In this document: one piece after another, positions 25,636 through 33,597 of the stretch
Numbering within the stretch: the first letter of the stretch is position 1
Layout: the number at the start of each line of letters is the position of its first letter
Source of the DNA: CAZIPZ01 sp964541075
GTDB taxonomy: Bacteria > Acidobacteriota > Terriglobia > 20CM-2-55-15
DNA length: 54,290 nucleotides
Direction of reading: 5' to 3'
NCBI GenBank assembly: GCA_964541075.1
Contig: CAZIPZ010000002.1
Coordinates: 1 to 54,290, forward strand
Position numbers and translations under genes: made by a program
The notes under the pieces: model-generated
Told to the model about the DNA's origin: nothing
Databases searched by the model: none
The model's input: the letters and a program-made list of their open reading frames with translations, nothing else

Positions 25636-26754
25636 ATGGGTGCGATCCTCACACGTCTTTGTTTCACGGCCGCTGTTTGCTGTGTCATTGCGGACGCACG
25701 CATGGCATTACCGCAAGACAAGCCTGCAGATCTTGGCCGCCGCGAAGGCGCCTTCGACGTGTTGAAAGATCTGGTCGAGACCTCAGGAGTGTCAGGATTC
25801 GAAGCTCCCGTGCGTGACAAAGTACGGGCTTATCTTCCGGCCTGGACAAATCCCCAGATTGACGAGACAGGAAACCTAATGGTTACGTTCGGGTCGGGTT
25901 CCGAGCATCTCCTTTTTGTCGGACATCTCGATGAAGTCGGATATGTCGTCAGGGCGATCAACGAGGACGGAACTCTTTCTGTCAGCAGCCGGGGCGGTTT
26001 TTATGACAAATACTTCGAGGCGCGTCCTATCGTTGTTTACACGCGTCGCGGTCCGATTTCAGGGGTCATTACACCTCGATCAGGATACATGACGGCGACA
26101 TCTGACAGCTACCTCGCGAATGACGTTCGCGTATACCTAGGCACCGAAACAAAGCGTGATACTCAGGAACTTGGCATTACTGTGGGCGACTCCATCTCGG
26201 TGCCCAAGCGGTTTGTTCAACTGTCCAACGATCGGGCCACAGCCGGATCTCTGGATGATCGGACGGGATGTACAGCGATGATTCTTGCGTTGATGAAGTT
26301 GGATCCCGCCAAGGTCAATAAGCAAATCACTTTTGCGTGGGTGGTCGAGGAGGAGGTTGGACTTATAGGCGCTCGCGCAATTGCTGAACGCTCGAAAGTG
26401 GACTACGTTTTTGCAGTCGACACCTTCGTGACATCAGACTCGCCGCGGGAAGACAAAAGGCTTGCTGATGTGGACTTGGGCGCTGGTTTTGTGATGCGAG
26501 GGTTAGATTCGAGCAATATAACGCCACTCAGCATCATCAATCGCGTGGCCGAGATAGCACGACGTAATAATATCCCCTACCAAATCGGCGCGACAAATGG
26601 GGGCAACGATGGTTCCGCCTTCACACGGTATGGTTCGGTGGATGTTCCGTTGGCATGGCCGGGTCGCTATTCGCACTCGCCTGTCGAAGTGCTTGCAAAA
26701 TCGGATCTGGAAGCTCTCAGCGATATCATCTTTAGGTTAGTGCTGGAATTCTAG
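25636..26754 (+). CDS. M42-family aminopeptidase (glutamyl aminopeptidase/deblocking type), intact site
   Basis: A 372-residue exported protein with a signal-like N-terminus (about residues 1-22). All M42 metal-site residues are visible: His97 (GHLDEVG), Asp207 (SLDDRTG), Glu238/Glu239 (VVEEEVG), Asp262 (AVDTF) and His347 (RYSHSP). M42 enzymes form dodecameric tetrahedral di-zinc peptidases that trim peptides; an exported location is unusual for the family, which is mostly cytoplasmic. ATG 25636 is preferred; an in-frame TTG at 25627 would overlap the upstream stop as TTGA. It is paired with an inactive paralogue. Confidence 0.85.
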   Translation: MGAILTRLCFTAAVCCVIADARMALPQDKPADLGRREGAFDVLKDLVETSGVSGFEAPVRDKVRAYLPAWTNPQIDETGNLMVTFGSGSEHLLFVGHLDEVGYVVRAINEDGTLSVSSRGGFYDKYFEARPIVVYTRRGPISGVITPRSGYMTATSDSYLANDVRVYLGTETKRDTQELGITVGDSISVPKRFVQLSNDRATAGSLDDRTGCTAMILALMKLDPAKVNKQITFAWVVEEEVGLIGARAIAERSKVDYVFAVDTFVTSDSPREDKRLADVDLGAGFVMRGLDSSNITPLSIINRVAEIARRNNIPYQIGATNGGNDGSAFTRYGSVDVPLAWPGRYSHSPVEVLAKSDLEALSDIIFRLVLEF

Positions 26755-26765
26755 CGTCCCGACTG

Positions 26766-26831
26766 GAGCAAAAACTGAAAAAATGGACCCCAATTCTCCG
26801 GACAGAATTGAGATCTATCCAGTTTTTGCTC
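26766..26831. repeat. Nested inverted repeat
   Basis: An outer perfect 12-bp inverted repeat (GAGCAAAAACTG at 26766-26777, CAGTTTTTGCTC at 26820-26831) encloses an inner perfect 7-bp one (CAATTCT at 26791-26797, AGAATTG at 26804-26810). The segment GGACCCCAATTCTCCGGAC resembles ends of some insertion sequences by eye, so it may be a transposon scar. It lies 12 bp after the M42 stop and could also be a 3' RNA structure. Confidence 0.5.
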
Positions 26832-26843
26832 TAAATTGCAAAA

Positions 26844-26872
26844 GCCTCGCGATTCGTCGTGAAGCGCGAGGC
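26844..26872 (-). terminator. Rho-independent terminator-like hairpin, minus strand
   Basis: GCCTCGCG (26844-26851) and CGCGAGGC (26865-26872) form a perfect 8-bp GC-rich stem with a 13-nt loop. Read on the minus strand the stem is followed by TTTTGC, the form of an intrinsic terminator. This suggests that something is transcribed leftwards through 26873-27246. Confidence 0.45.
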
Positions 26873-26915
26873 CCTGTGCCGTTTCGCCTCGCTCAACTGC
26901 TGCGCCCGACCTGCG

Positions 26916-27068
26916 TCAAGAAATCCGTTTCATGTGGGGTTCATCCCCTTCGCCATCATCCTTGTAGTCAAGAGCAGCCGAAAAACCGTCCCTGGCTACA
27001 GCGGCAATCTGGTGTAATTCAATGGGTGTCGTTCGATCGTGGGAGTTCCAAAAAGCTCCAATGTCCAT
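26916..27068 (-). CDS. Possible small protein of 50 residues
   Basis: A minus-strand frame from ATG 27068 encodes 50 residues, with an amphipathic middle (IELHQIAAVARDGFSAAL) and an acidic tail (DYKDDGEGDEPH). A hairpin with T-run sits 44 bp past its stop. There is no convincing ribosome site and I recognise no family. An overlapping longer frame (27019-27246) competes with it, so either or neither may be real. Confidence 0.22.
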   Translation of the reverse strand: MDIGAFWNSHDRTTPIELHQIAAVARDGFSAALDYKDDGEGDEPHMKRIS

Positions 27069-27456
27069 TGCCGTAACAGAATCCCGACCAGTACATGCAT
27101 TGCTCCGGCAAGTTAAAGCCGAACATCACATCATCCGTTTGGATTGCTTTGTGATGACGAATAATAAAATGTTCTCGCCCATCGGAGTTTGCTCCCACTC
27201 GAAATAACTCAGTAACCATTCCTCGAGAATGCGACAGCAGGATCAATGAGTCCTCCTGAGCGAATCCTTCGCTTGTTCGATGTGCCCGACATAAAGCAAG
27301 CCCACAGCCAATCTCTCCCGATCGTAAGCTTTTGCAAACACAGAAGGCGCATCGGGCGATGATGTGGGTTATCTACGCGATTTGTCGCTTGGCCCGCAGA
27401 AAATGTAGATTGCACCCGGAAGTGCATTGTTTGCATCAAGGCCATCGAGTCCAAGG

Positions 27457-27462
27457 CATAAT
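27457..27462 (+). promoter_or_regulatory. -10-like element before the SUMF1-like gene
   Basis: CATAAT at 27457-27462 predicts a start near 27469, six bases before ATG 27475. No clear -35. Confidence 0.3.
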
Positions 27463-27474
27463 CGGATGGTGTCT

Positions 27475-28230
27475 ATGCCTTCACGTCCCGATATGGTTTG
27501 TATTCCCGGTGGTTGGTTTTCGATGGGGTCTGATGGTCGCTATTACTGGGAAAGCCCTCTCCATCGCGTATGGGTAGACGATTTTCAGATGGCTCGCAAG
27601 ACGGTAACGCGAGAGGAATACCAGGCATTTCTTATCGACACAGGAAATCCCGAGCCCCTTGGTTGGTCCGAACCATGCTTTTCCCTCGCTACACTGCCGG
27701 TTGTCGGTGTGAATTGGTTTGATGCGGTCGCGTATTGCCGATGGCTTTCGGATTTCTTGTCCGAGCCTTTCCGTCTCCCGACCGAAGCCGAGTGGGAGAA
27801 GGCATGCAGAGGCGGCGTTGAGGGAGCGGAGTATTCATGGGGTAATGAACAGCCTTCAATGTTTCCCTATTTTGGAGGCGAATGGAATGGACCCAAGGAG
27901 GCCGGGAACGGCCCGCCTAATGGTTATGGCCTGCTCAACATTGGAGATAACGTTCACGAATGGTGTTCCGACTGGTATAGCGAAACCTACTATGGCAATT
28001 CACCAGATCGAAATCCTTTCGGACCCGACGAAGGATCTCGCCGCGTCTCGCGTGGCGGATCGTGGCGGCATCAGGTGAAAGCGTCGCGGGCCGCACATCG
28101 CAGCAGTCTCCCTCCTGACTATCGGTATACCGATTACGGTTTTCGCCTTGCGACAGGAATGCATGTGACGAATACGGAGGCGTTAGATAACGTGGAAGCA
28201 AGCGCCAGTCAGGATGACCGAGCCAGATAA
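27475..28230 (+). CDS. SUMF1/formylglycine-generating-enzyme-like protein
   Basis: A 251-residue FGE-sulfatase domain protein without a signal peptide. CIPGGWFSMGSD starts the domain, followed by VTREEYQAFL, PVVGVNWFDAVAYCRWLS, FRLPTEAEWEKACRGG, NVHEWCSDWY and SRRVSRGGSW. The C-terminal active-site cysteine pair of true FGE, which follows RGGSW in a Cys-rich stretch, is absent: here the segment reads WRHQVKASRAAHRSS. It is therefore more likely one of the many non-FGE members of the fold (ergothioneine-, selenoneine- or kinase-linked types) than a sulfatase activator. ATG 27475 is preferred; ATG 27466 is also possible. Its 3' end overlaps the convergent VWFA gene by 22 bp. Confidence 0.82.
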   Translation: MPSRPDMVCIPGGWFSMGSDGRYYWESPLHRVWVDDFQMARKTVTREEYQAFLIDTGNPEPLGWSEPCFSLATLPVVGVNWFDAVAYCRWLSDFLSEPFRLPTEAEWEKACRGGVEGAEYSWGNEQPSMFPYFGGEWNGPKEAGNGPPNGYGLLNIGDNVHEWCSDWYSETYYGNSPDRNPFGPDEGSRRVSRGGSWRHQVKASRAAHRSSLPPDYRYTDYGFRLATGMHVTNTEALDNVEASASQDDRAR

Positions 28231-29180
28231 CCGGATCGAGCTCGGACGGTTCTTCCACCACTGACGCGAACACGGATCGAGTGGTATTTGCCGTCATCGA
28301 TCCGGCTGGGATAGTAGCCCAGAGTGTACTGGCTGCGCAGTTCGTCCGCCACTTGGTTGAGAATACGTTCAATCTCTGCGCCACGACCTCCCAGCCAACT
28401 CTCTCCGAGGAGAAATGCCCGTCCACCGCTGCTTTCCGCGAAATCCCGCAGCACTTTCATGTCCACTTCGTCGCGGCGGCTCGAAGCCGGCTGCTTGTTG
28501 GAAAGGATTCCAGGCAGCGGCCATGAAAAGGGAACGTGTTCACTTCGCTGTCCGTATGTCGTGGGCGAAATCCCAAGAGAATACACGAGCAGTTCCGATT
28601 CTCGAATCATTCCAAGCACCTCATCGAGAGGGGACGCACTCGATGTATCCTGGCCGTCCGTGATGAGCAATATTGCTCGCTTGTCGTGACGCGCCGATTC
28701 GATTTTGTCCAGCGCTTCGGTGAGTGCATCGTACAGGGCGGTTCCACCGGTAGCCCGGACCTTCCGCAGAGAATTCAACAAGGTCTCTCGGTCTGAGGTG
28801 AAGTCCTGCCGAAGTTGAGGCTGGCTGGAAAACGTCTCAATAAAAATTTCATCTTCCTCATGAATCTTTCTGAGAAAGCGATTGACAGCGTCGACGGCCG
28901 TGCGAAGCTTACGCTCCATACTGCCGCTGGTGTCCAGGACCACGCCAACACTCACGGGAATATCGTTATCCTGGCTGAAGTGGACTATCTTTTGAGGAAT
29001 ACCGTCTTCTTCAACTGAGAAGTCAGAAGCCTTGAGACCGGGCACGTAACGTCCGGCCTCGTCCGTGACCGTTGCCACGATATTCACAAGCTGCACATCT
29101 ACGCGCATCTGACCCAACAGAATGGCGCTAAGAGTTATGCAACAAACAATAGATGTAACGATCCGAAACCAGCGTCCCAT
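28209..29180 (-). CDS. Exported VWFA-related domain protein (acidobacterial type)
   Basis: A 323-residue protein with a signal peptide (about residues 1-23). Next comes the family block VDVQLVNIVATVTDEAGRYV (trimmed) and LKASDFSVEEDG, which marks the VWFA-related proteins abundant in Acidobacteria. The MIDAS metal site is complete: DTSGSM, ATGGTALYDAL and LITDGQD. The C-terminus YTLGYYPSR-x-DGKYHSIRVRV is also typical. It is probably periplasmic or surface-exposed and binds a protein partner through the metal site. No partner is encoded beside it. This protein is the best single clue to the phylum. Confidence 0.88.
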   Translation of the reverse strand: MGRWFRIVTSIVCCITLSAILLGQMRVDVQLVNIVATVTDEAGRYVPGLKASDFSVEEDGIPQKIVHFSQDNDIPVSVGVVLDTSGSMERKLRTAVDAVNRFLRKIHEEDEIFIETFSSQPQLRQDFTSDRETLLNSLRKVRATGGTALYDALTEALDKIESARHDKRAILLITDGQDTSSASPLDEVLGMIRESELLVYSLGISPTTYGQRSEHVPFSWPLPGILSNKQPASSRRDEVDMKVLRDFAESSGGRAFLLGESWLGGRGAEIERILNQVADELRSQYTLGYYPSRIDDGKYHSIRVRVSGGRTVRARSGYLARSS

Positions 29181-29219
29181 GTGCTTCTCAGGAAGGAACC
29201 GGAAAATCAGCGTGCTGAC

Positions 29220-29225
29220 TATAGT
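29220..29225 (+). promoter_or_regulatory. -10-like element before the flavin reductase
   Basis: TATAGT (29220-29225) predicts a start near 29232 with a 7-nt leader. The core ACTATAGT (29218-29225) is palindromic and could also serve the divergent VWFA gene on the minus strand with a leader of about 30 nt. Confidence 0.35.
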
Positions 29226-29238
29226 ACGGTTTCAGGCT

Positions 29239-29739
29239 ATGATAAAGCCCGATATGGTCACTCCTGAGAAATTTCGGGAAGTCATGAGCAACTTCGCCAC
29301 GGGCGTTACGGTGGTGACTACGACCTCCGCCGATGGATCTCCCTACGGTCTGACTGTGAGTTCCTTTGCTTCGGTATCTCTGAATCCAGTTCTTGTGCTG
29401 GTTTGTCTGGACAATCGCCTGAGCGGGTTGGCTTCGTTCCAGAATTCGAAGCTCTTCGGCGTGAGCATCCTTTCGGAAGCGCAAGAGGAAATATCGAGGA
29501 TGTTTGCGAAAAAGGATTCGGAACGTCCTGCTTCCATTTACTTTGAAGGACGCAATGGCGTTCCTTTGATGCGGAACGCACTAGCTACCTTTGAATGCGA
29601 GACGGTTGAGAAATATCCAGGGGGTGACCACACCATCTTTATGGGTCAGGTCATTTCCGCTGAGATCATCGACGCAAAGCACGGCGCGTTCCCGCTTGTG
29701 TATTTTCGCGGGAAGTATCGAAAGGTTGCGGAAACGTAG
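29239..29739 (+). CDS. Flavin reductase-like FMN-binding protein
   Basis: A 166-residue flavin reductase domain protein (HpaC/RutF type). ATG 29239 is chosen because the family starts just before FREVMSNFATGVTVVTT; the frame further upstream lies in the divergent gene's promoter. GLTVSSFASVSLNPVLVLVC (FMN phosphate region), FGVSILSEAQEEIS and the C-terminal LVYFRGKYRKV are conserved. It likely reduces FMN or FAD with NAD(P)H for a monooxygenase, but no oxygenase gene is near. A T8 run follows the stop without a convincing hairpin. Confidence 0.9.
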   Translation: MIKPDMVTPEKFREVMSNFATGVTVVTTTSADGSPYGLTVSSFASVSLNPVLVLVCLDNRLSGLASFQNSKLFGVSILSEAQEEISRMFAKKDSERPASIYFEGRNGVPLMRNALATFECETVEKYPGGDHTIFMGQVISAEIIDAKHGAFPLVYFRGKYRKVAET

Positions 29740-29781
29740 CGCGGTTTTTTTTGACGTGAATAACCTGTAGTTACGCCTTTG

Positions 29782-30915
29782 CTACTGTGCTCCGGCCAGC
29801 TTTCGAGGAATCAAAGGATTAATCCTGCAAAGCATCTCGTACGGTATTGTTCCCGCTTTTTCCGCGAGTTCTTCGACATGAATCTCCGCCTTCCCCTGAC
29901 GTCCCAAAAGCACGACCTCGTCATCCACCTCTCCCCCAACATCCGTAACGTCGAGCATGGTCATATTCATGGCGACCCGACCGATGACAGGAGCGAGTTG
30001 GCCCCTCACTAAGGCACGCCCGGAGTTGGACAGCTTGCGGTCGTAACCGTCGTAATAACCCACTGGGATAACCGCCAAATGCATTGGACGACTCGCCCGG
30101 TAAGTCAGGCCGTAGCCGACGTAATCGCCCGTGCGCACCGCCTTCACCTGGGCCACTCGCGTTTTCCAAGTCAAAATTGGAGAAAGCATCATTTTGCTTC
30201 CCCGCTCGCGCGCAGCAACCTGTGTTTCGCGCGATGGCCATATTCCGTACGCTCCGATTCCCAGTCTCACCATGTTGAAGATAGTTTCAGGATACAGCAG
30301 CAAGCCGGCAGTGGCAGCCGTGTGAACATGAACCGGTTGAATGCCGCCTTCCGCGAATATCCGAAGGGCGTCATGAAAGCGCACGAGTTGGGCCTGCGCA
30401 AACGACGGATCCAATGTGTCTTCGATATTTGCGAAATGCGTGTAAACGCCTTCGATTTCCAACCAAGGGAGAGAACGCAATGAGGCAACAAAACCGGCCA
30501 GATCAGCCACACCAACGCCTTGACGGTTTGTTCCGGTTTCGACCTTCACATGAATGCGGGCCACGGAATGTGAACGTTCGGCGGCCTGGGAAAGCCGCTT
30601 CGCGACGTCGAGACGATATACGACCTGCCTGTACCCGTTTTTAACAACTTCGTCCAGGCCGGCGTGTTCAGTATGACCCAGGATCGCGATCGGTTTTTTG
30701 ACGCCTAAGCGTGTTATCTCCAGCGCTTCATCGAGGCAATTTACACCAAGCCAATCCGCTTGCTCAGTGACGATGGGCGTGACGGTCGACAGCCCATGGC
30801 CGTAGGCATTCGCTTTGACGATTACCATCATTGATGCGCTTTGGGGAATAAGGCGCCGGAATGTATCGACGTTCTTCCGCAGACCCTCAGCATCGATCTC
30901 AATCCACGACAGCAT
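29782..30915 (-). CDS. alr: Alanine racemase
   Basis: A 377-residue fold-type III PLP enzyme. Lys34 in VIVKANAYGHG forms the Schiff base with PLP. GYGLTYRA holds the second catalytic Tyr, and VIPVGYYDGYDRKLSN and GRVAMNMTMLDVT are standard. The protein ends with MLCRINPLIPR, the expected C-terminal motif. It interconverts L- and D-alanine for peptidoglycan in the cytoplasm. AATAAT on the minus strand (30927-30922) sits so that transcription would start exactly at the ATG. It is divergent from the osmoprotectant transporter. Confidence 0.95.
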   Translation of the reverse strand: MLSWIEIDAEGLRKNVDTFRRLIPQSASMMVIVKANAYGHGLSTVTPIVTEQADWLGVNCLDEALEITRLGVKKPIAILGHTEHAGLDEVVKNGYRQVVYRLDVAKRLSQAAERSHSVARIHVKVETGTNRQGVGVADLAGFVASLRSLPWLEIEGVYTHFANIEDTLDPSFAQAQLVRFHDALRIFAEGGIQPVHVHTAATAGLLLYPETIFNMVRLGIGAYGIWPSRETQVAARERGSKMMLSPILTWKTRVAQVKAVRTGDYVGYGLTYRASRPMHLAVIPVGYYDGYDRKLSNSGRALVRGQLAPVIGRVAMNMTMLDVTDVGGEVDDEVVLLGRQGKAEIHVEELAEKAGTIPYEMLCRINPLIPRKLAGAQ

Positions 30916-30921
30916 GGCCCG

Positions 30922-30950
30922 ATTATTTCATAAATGCACCGTGCTAAACT
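30922..30950. promoter_or_regulatory. Divergent alr / opuCA promoter region
   Basis: The 41-bp gap holds AATAAT on the minus strand (30927-30922) and TAAACT on the plus strand (30945-30950). Both hexamers end 7 bases from the first base of their gene, predicting leaderless mRNAs in both directions. The two -35 regions would overlap or lie inside the opposite promoter. Confidence 0.4.
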
Positions 30951-30956
30951 CTCCGC

Positions 30957-31685
30957 GTGATCCACATTGAATTTCGCAACGTCGGATACGCGTTAAGCGG
31001 CGGACGCGCGATTCTGGATGATGTCTCCTTTCAAATTCAGAGTGGAGAGACAGTTGTATTTCTGGGCCGTAGCGGCTCAGGAAAGACAACCACCTTGAAA
31101 CTCATCAACCGCTTGCTCGAACCCACCAGCGGCGACGTTTTTGTTGAGGAAAAGGGGGCCGCGAGTTGGGATCCCATTCGACTTCGACGGCGCGTCGGGT
31201 ACGTGATTCAGGAAATTGGCTTGTTTCCTCATTTCACTGTCGAAAGGAATGTCGCTCTCGTCCCAACCTTGGAATGCTGGCCTGAACATAAGGTGCGTCG
31301 TCGCGTTCACGACATGCTTAGTTTGGTCGGCCTTGATCCCAAAGTGTTTGCGCGGCGTTTTCCGCGAGAATTGTCGGGTGGGCAACGCCAGCGTGTTGGC
31401 GTCGCGCGCGCTCTCGCCGCAGATCCACCGATACTTCTCTTCGACGAGCCTTTCGGCGCACTGGATCCGATCACGCGATCTGAAATTCAACGAGAGTTTC
31501 AAGCGATTCAGGCGCAGCTTCGAAAAACCATCGTTTTCGTCACTCATGACATACGAGAGGCGTTCCTTCTCGGCAGTCGAATTGGCCTTATGAAAGACGG
31601 GCGACTCCTCGCCATCGAGCGTTCAGCGGACTTTCGCCGGCTTGACCTTCCTGAGGCGCGTGCTCTCATGGAGAGTTATGCATGA
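30957..31685 (+). CDS. Osmoprotectant (glycine betaine/choline) ABC transporter ATPase
   Basis: A 242-residue ABC ATPase of the ProV/OpuCA type without the C-terminal CBS pair. Walker A is GRSGSGKTT (residues 37-45), the Q-loop is VIQEIGLFPH, the signature ELSGGQRQR and Walker B LLFDEPFGALD, followed by the H-loop THD. The N-terminal FRNVGYALSGGRAILDDVSF fits this subfamily. It powers import of a quaternary amine together with the fused permease-binding protein that overlaps it by ATGA. GTG 30957 is the start; lacking CBS domains, ionic-strength gating may differ from OpuA. Confidence 0.9.
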   Translation: MIHIEFRNVGYALSGGRAILDDVSFQIQSGETVVFLGRSGSGKTTTLKLINRLLEPTSGDVFVEEKGAASWDPIRLRRRVGYVIQEIGLFPHFTVERNVALVPTLECWPEHKVRRRVHDMLSLVGLDPKVFARRFPRELSGGQRQRVGVARALAADPPILLFDEPFGALDPITRSEIQREFQAIQAQLRKTIVFVTHDIREAFLLGSRIGLMKDGRLLAIERSADFRRLDLPEARALMESYA

Positions 31686-33169
31686 CTTTTCTTGATTTCA
31701 TGTGGACGAATAAGGCCGAGGTCTTCCACCTCACGCTGGAACACCTGTTTCTCGTCGTGGCATCAATGCTGCTGGCCGTCGCCATCGGCCTTCCACTCGG
31801 AATATTGCTGACACGAATGCCGCGCCTCAGCCGCGTTGTATTGGGTGTTGCCAATGTCGTGCAAACGGTCCCGAGTCTGGCCCTTTTCGGATTCCTGATT
31901 CCTGTTCCTTTCATTGGCGGCATTGGTGCACGGACGGCCATCGTCGCGCTCGTTCTATATTCCTTGTTGCCGATCATTCGAAACACATTTGCTGGAATTT
32001 CTGGTGTGGATCCCGCGATTCGCGAGGCCGGCCGAGGTATGGGGATGACGGATCGTCAACTTCTTTGGCGGGTCGAGATCCCGCTCGCGCTCGGCGTCAT
32101 TTTCGCCGGTGTTCGCGTTGCGACGGTGATCGGGATTGGTGTCGCGACCATCGCTGCAGCTATTGGCGCGGGTGGCTTAGGAATGTTCATCTTTCGTGGC
32201 GTTTCTATGGTCGACAGCCGGCTCATTTTGGCAGGTGCGGTCCCGGCCGCTGTGCTCGCTCTCATTGCCGATTTCGGAATCGGCGCGATTGAAAGACGAT
32301 TCGGTAAGCTTCTGTGCATCTTGTGCCTGGCAATCGCTGTCTCGTCGTGCGGACGGTCGGACCGAATCGTGGTCGGCTCCAAGAACTTCACTGAGCAAAT
32401 TATCCTCGGAGAGATGCTTGCGCAACAATTTGAGCGTCATGGCCTAGTCGTGGACAGGCGCTTGAATCTGGGCGGCACCCTAGTCTGTCACGAAGCGCTG
32501 GTCGCGGGGCAGATCGATACCTATGTTGAATACACGGGAACCGGATTGACCGCCATTCTCAAGGAACCGCCGGCCACTTCATCTTCCGCCGTCTACGAGA
32601 AGGTTCGCACAGGTTATCGATCCCAGTTTGGCGTGGAATGGACTGAACCGCTCGGATTTAACAACACATTTGCGATCATTGTCAGGAAGAATGAGGCTGC
32701 CAAGTATGGACTCAGGAGCATCTCGGACGCCGCTCCCTTTACGAAAGACTGGATCGCCGGCTTCGGTTATGAATTTGTTGAGAGGGAAGATGGTTTTCCC
32801 GGCCTCGCAAAGCTCTACAACCTTCAATTTGCCTCGTCTCCGCGAGTGATGGATCTCGGGCTGACGTACAAAGCGGCCGCTGAGGGAAAAGTGGATTTCA
32901 TCGCCGGTAACTCGACCGACGGGCTCATCAGCGCCCTGGACCTTGTCGTTTTGGACGACGACAAACAGTATTTTCCACCCTACGATGCAGTTCCGCTGAT
33001 ACGGGATGAGACGAGCAGGAGACACCCCGAAGTGAGGGAAGCCTTGAGAGAGTTGAGCGGCAAGGTCTCTGAAGACGAAATGCGCGCCCTCAACTATTCA
33101 GTGGATGGGCGCCATGAAGATGTGAAGATAATCGTGAGGGCGTTCTTGAACTCGAAATTTCCTAACTAG
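31682..33169 (+). CDS. Osmoprotectant ABC transporter permease fused to substrate-binding protein
   Basis: A 495-residue fusion. Residues about 1-210 form the permease with five to six membrane helices and the coupling-helix EAA-like segment IREAGRGMGMTDRQLLWRVEIP. A further hydrophobic helix (about 213-225) acts as anchor. A periplasmic OpuAC-type binding domain follows from VVGSKNFTEQIILGEML (about 231) to the C-terminus, including YVEYTGTGLTAIL. Such OpuCB-OpuCC fusions are known in several phyla. It imports betaine, choline or carnitine. It is coupled to the ATPase at 30957. Confidence 0.9.
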   Translation: MTFLDFMWTNKAEVFHLTLEHLFLVVASMLLAVAIGLPLGILLTRMPRLSRVVLGVANVVQTVPSLALFGFLIPVPFIGGIGARTAIVALVLYSLLPIIRNTFAGISGVDPAIREAGRGMGMTDRQLLWRVEIPLALGVIFAGVRVATVIGIGVATIAAAIGAGGLGMFIFRGVSMVDSRLILAGAVPAAVLALIADFGIGAIERRFGKLLCILCLAIAVSSCGRSDRIVVGSKNFTEQIILGEMLAQQFERHGLVVDRRLNLGGTLVCHEALVAGQIDTYVEYTGTGLTAILKEPPATSSSAVYEKVRTGYRSQFGVEWTEPLGFNNTFAIIVRKNEAAKYGLRSISDAAPFTKDWIAGFGYEFVEREDGFPGLAKLYNLQFASSPRVMDLGLTYKAAAEGKVDFIAGNSTDGLISALDLVVLDDDKQYFPPYDAVPLIRDETSRRHPEVREALRELSGKVSEDEMRALNYSVDGRHEDVKIIVRAFLNSKFPN

Positions 33170-33215
33170 ACGCCGCCCCAGGTCTATCTATATTGATGTC
33201 GCTAAAGGAGTCGCC

Positions 33216-33542
33216 TCATGTTCGGAACATGAAGAAGACGGCGCCAACCATCATTCCAAATGCAACAAGGTAGTTCCATCGGAGCTGTTCGTTTAGATAC
33301 AACACGGAGAAGATGGAAAAGACGACGAGAGTAATGATTTCTTGAAGAACCTTTAGCTGCCCTGCTGTGAACTGGTACGATCCGATGCGATTCGCAGGAA
33401 CCTGAAAACAGTATTCAACAAAAGCAATCAGCCAGCTGACTAAAATGGCGAGCCACAATGGTGACTCACGAAATTTCAAGTGACCATACCAAGCAAATGT
33501 CATGAAGATGTTTGAAATGGTCAAAAGTACGATAGTTCGCAA
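33216..33542 (-). CDS. DUF486 (DMT-like) small membrane protein
   Basis: A 108-residue protein with four predicted membrane helices. FMTFAWYGHLKF, SWLIAFVEYCFQVPANRIG and FTAGQLKVLQEIITLVVF are hallmarks of the DUF486 family, related to small drug/metabolite transporters. TTG 33542 is taken as the start with GGGGGA about 10 bases upstream. The function is unknown in all members. It is divergent from the acyl-ligase fusion gene. Confidence 0.85.
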   Translation of the reverse strand: MRTIVLLTISNIFMTFAWYGHLKFRESPLWLAILVSWLIAFVEYCFQVPANRIGSYQFTAGQLKVLQEIITLVVFSIFSVLYLNEQLRWNYLVAFGMMVGAVFFMFRT

Positions 33543-33583
33543 GAGTCTTCGTCCCCCGGGCCGAATAATTCGTTGTCGAGTGG

Positions 33584-33589
33584 GATACT
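33584..33589 (+). promoter_or_regulatory. -10-like element before the acyl-ligase fusion
   Basis: GATACT (33584-33589) predicts a start near 33596, two bases before ATG 33598. No -35 seen. Confidence 0.3.
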
Positions 33590-33597
33590 AGCAGTAT

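Larger units (their letters stand above)
26755..27474. other. Gene-poor stretch with inverted repeats and a possible small minus-strand ORF
   Basis: About 720 bp lie between the M42 and SUMF1-like genes. The left part has two strong inverted repeats (26766-26831 and 26844-26872), listed separately. The middle has a possible 50-codon minus-strand ORF (26916-27068). Overlapping frames on the minus strand (27019-27246) look partly protein-like, so a degraded gene cannot be excluded. The right end carries CATAAT (27457-27462), a -10 candidate for the next gene. Confidence 0.4.

Noticed and set aside
26916..27068. DYKDD residues in the small ORF, like an engineered epitope tag
   Set aside because: Only five residues match and the context is natural genomic sequence, so it is coincidence.
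29740..29760. T8 run after the flavin reductase as an intrinsic terminator
   Set aside because: No adequate stem precedes the T-run.
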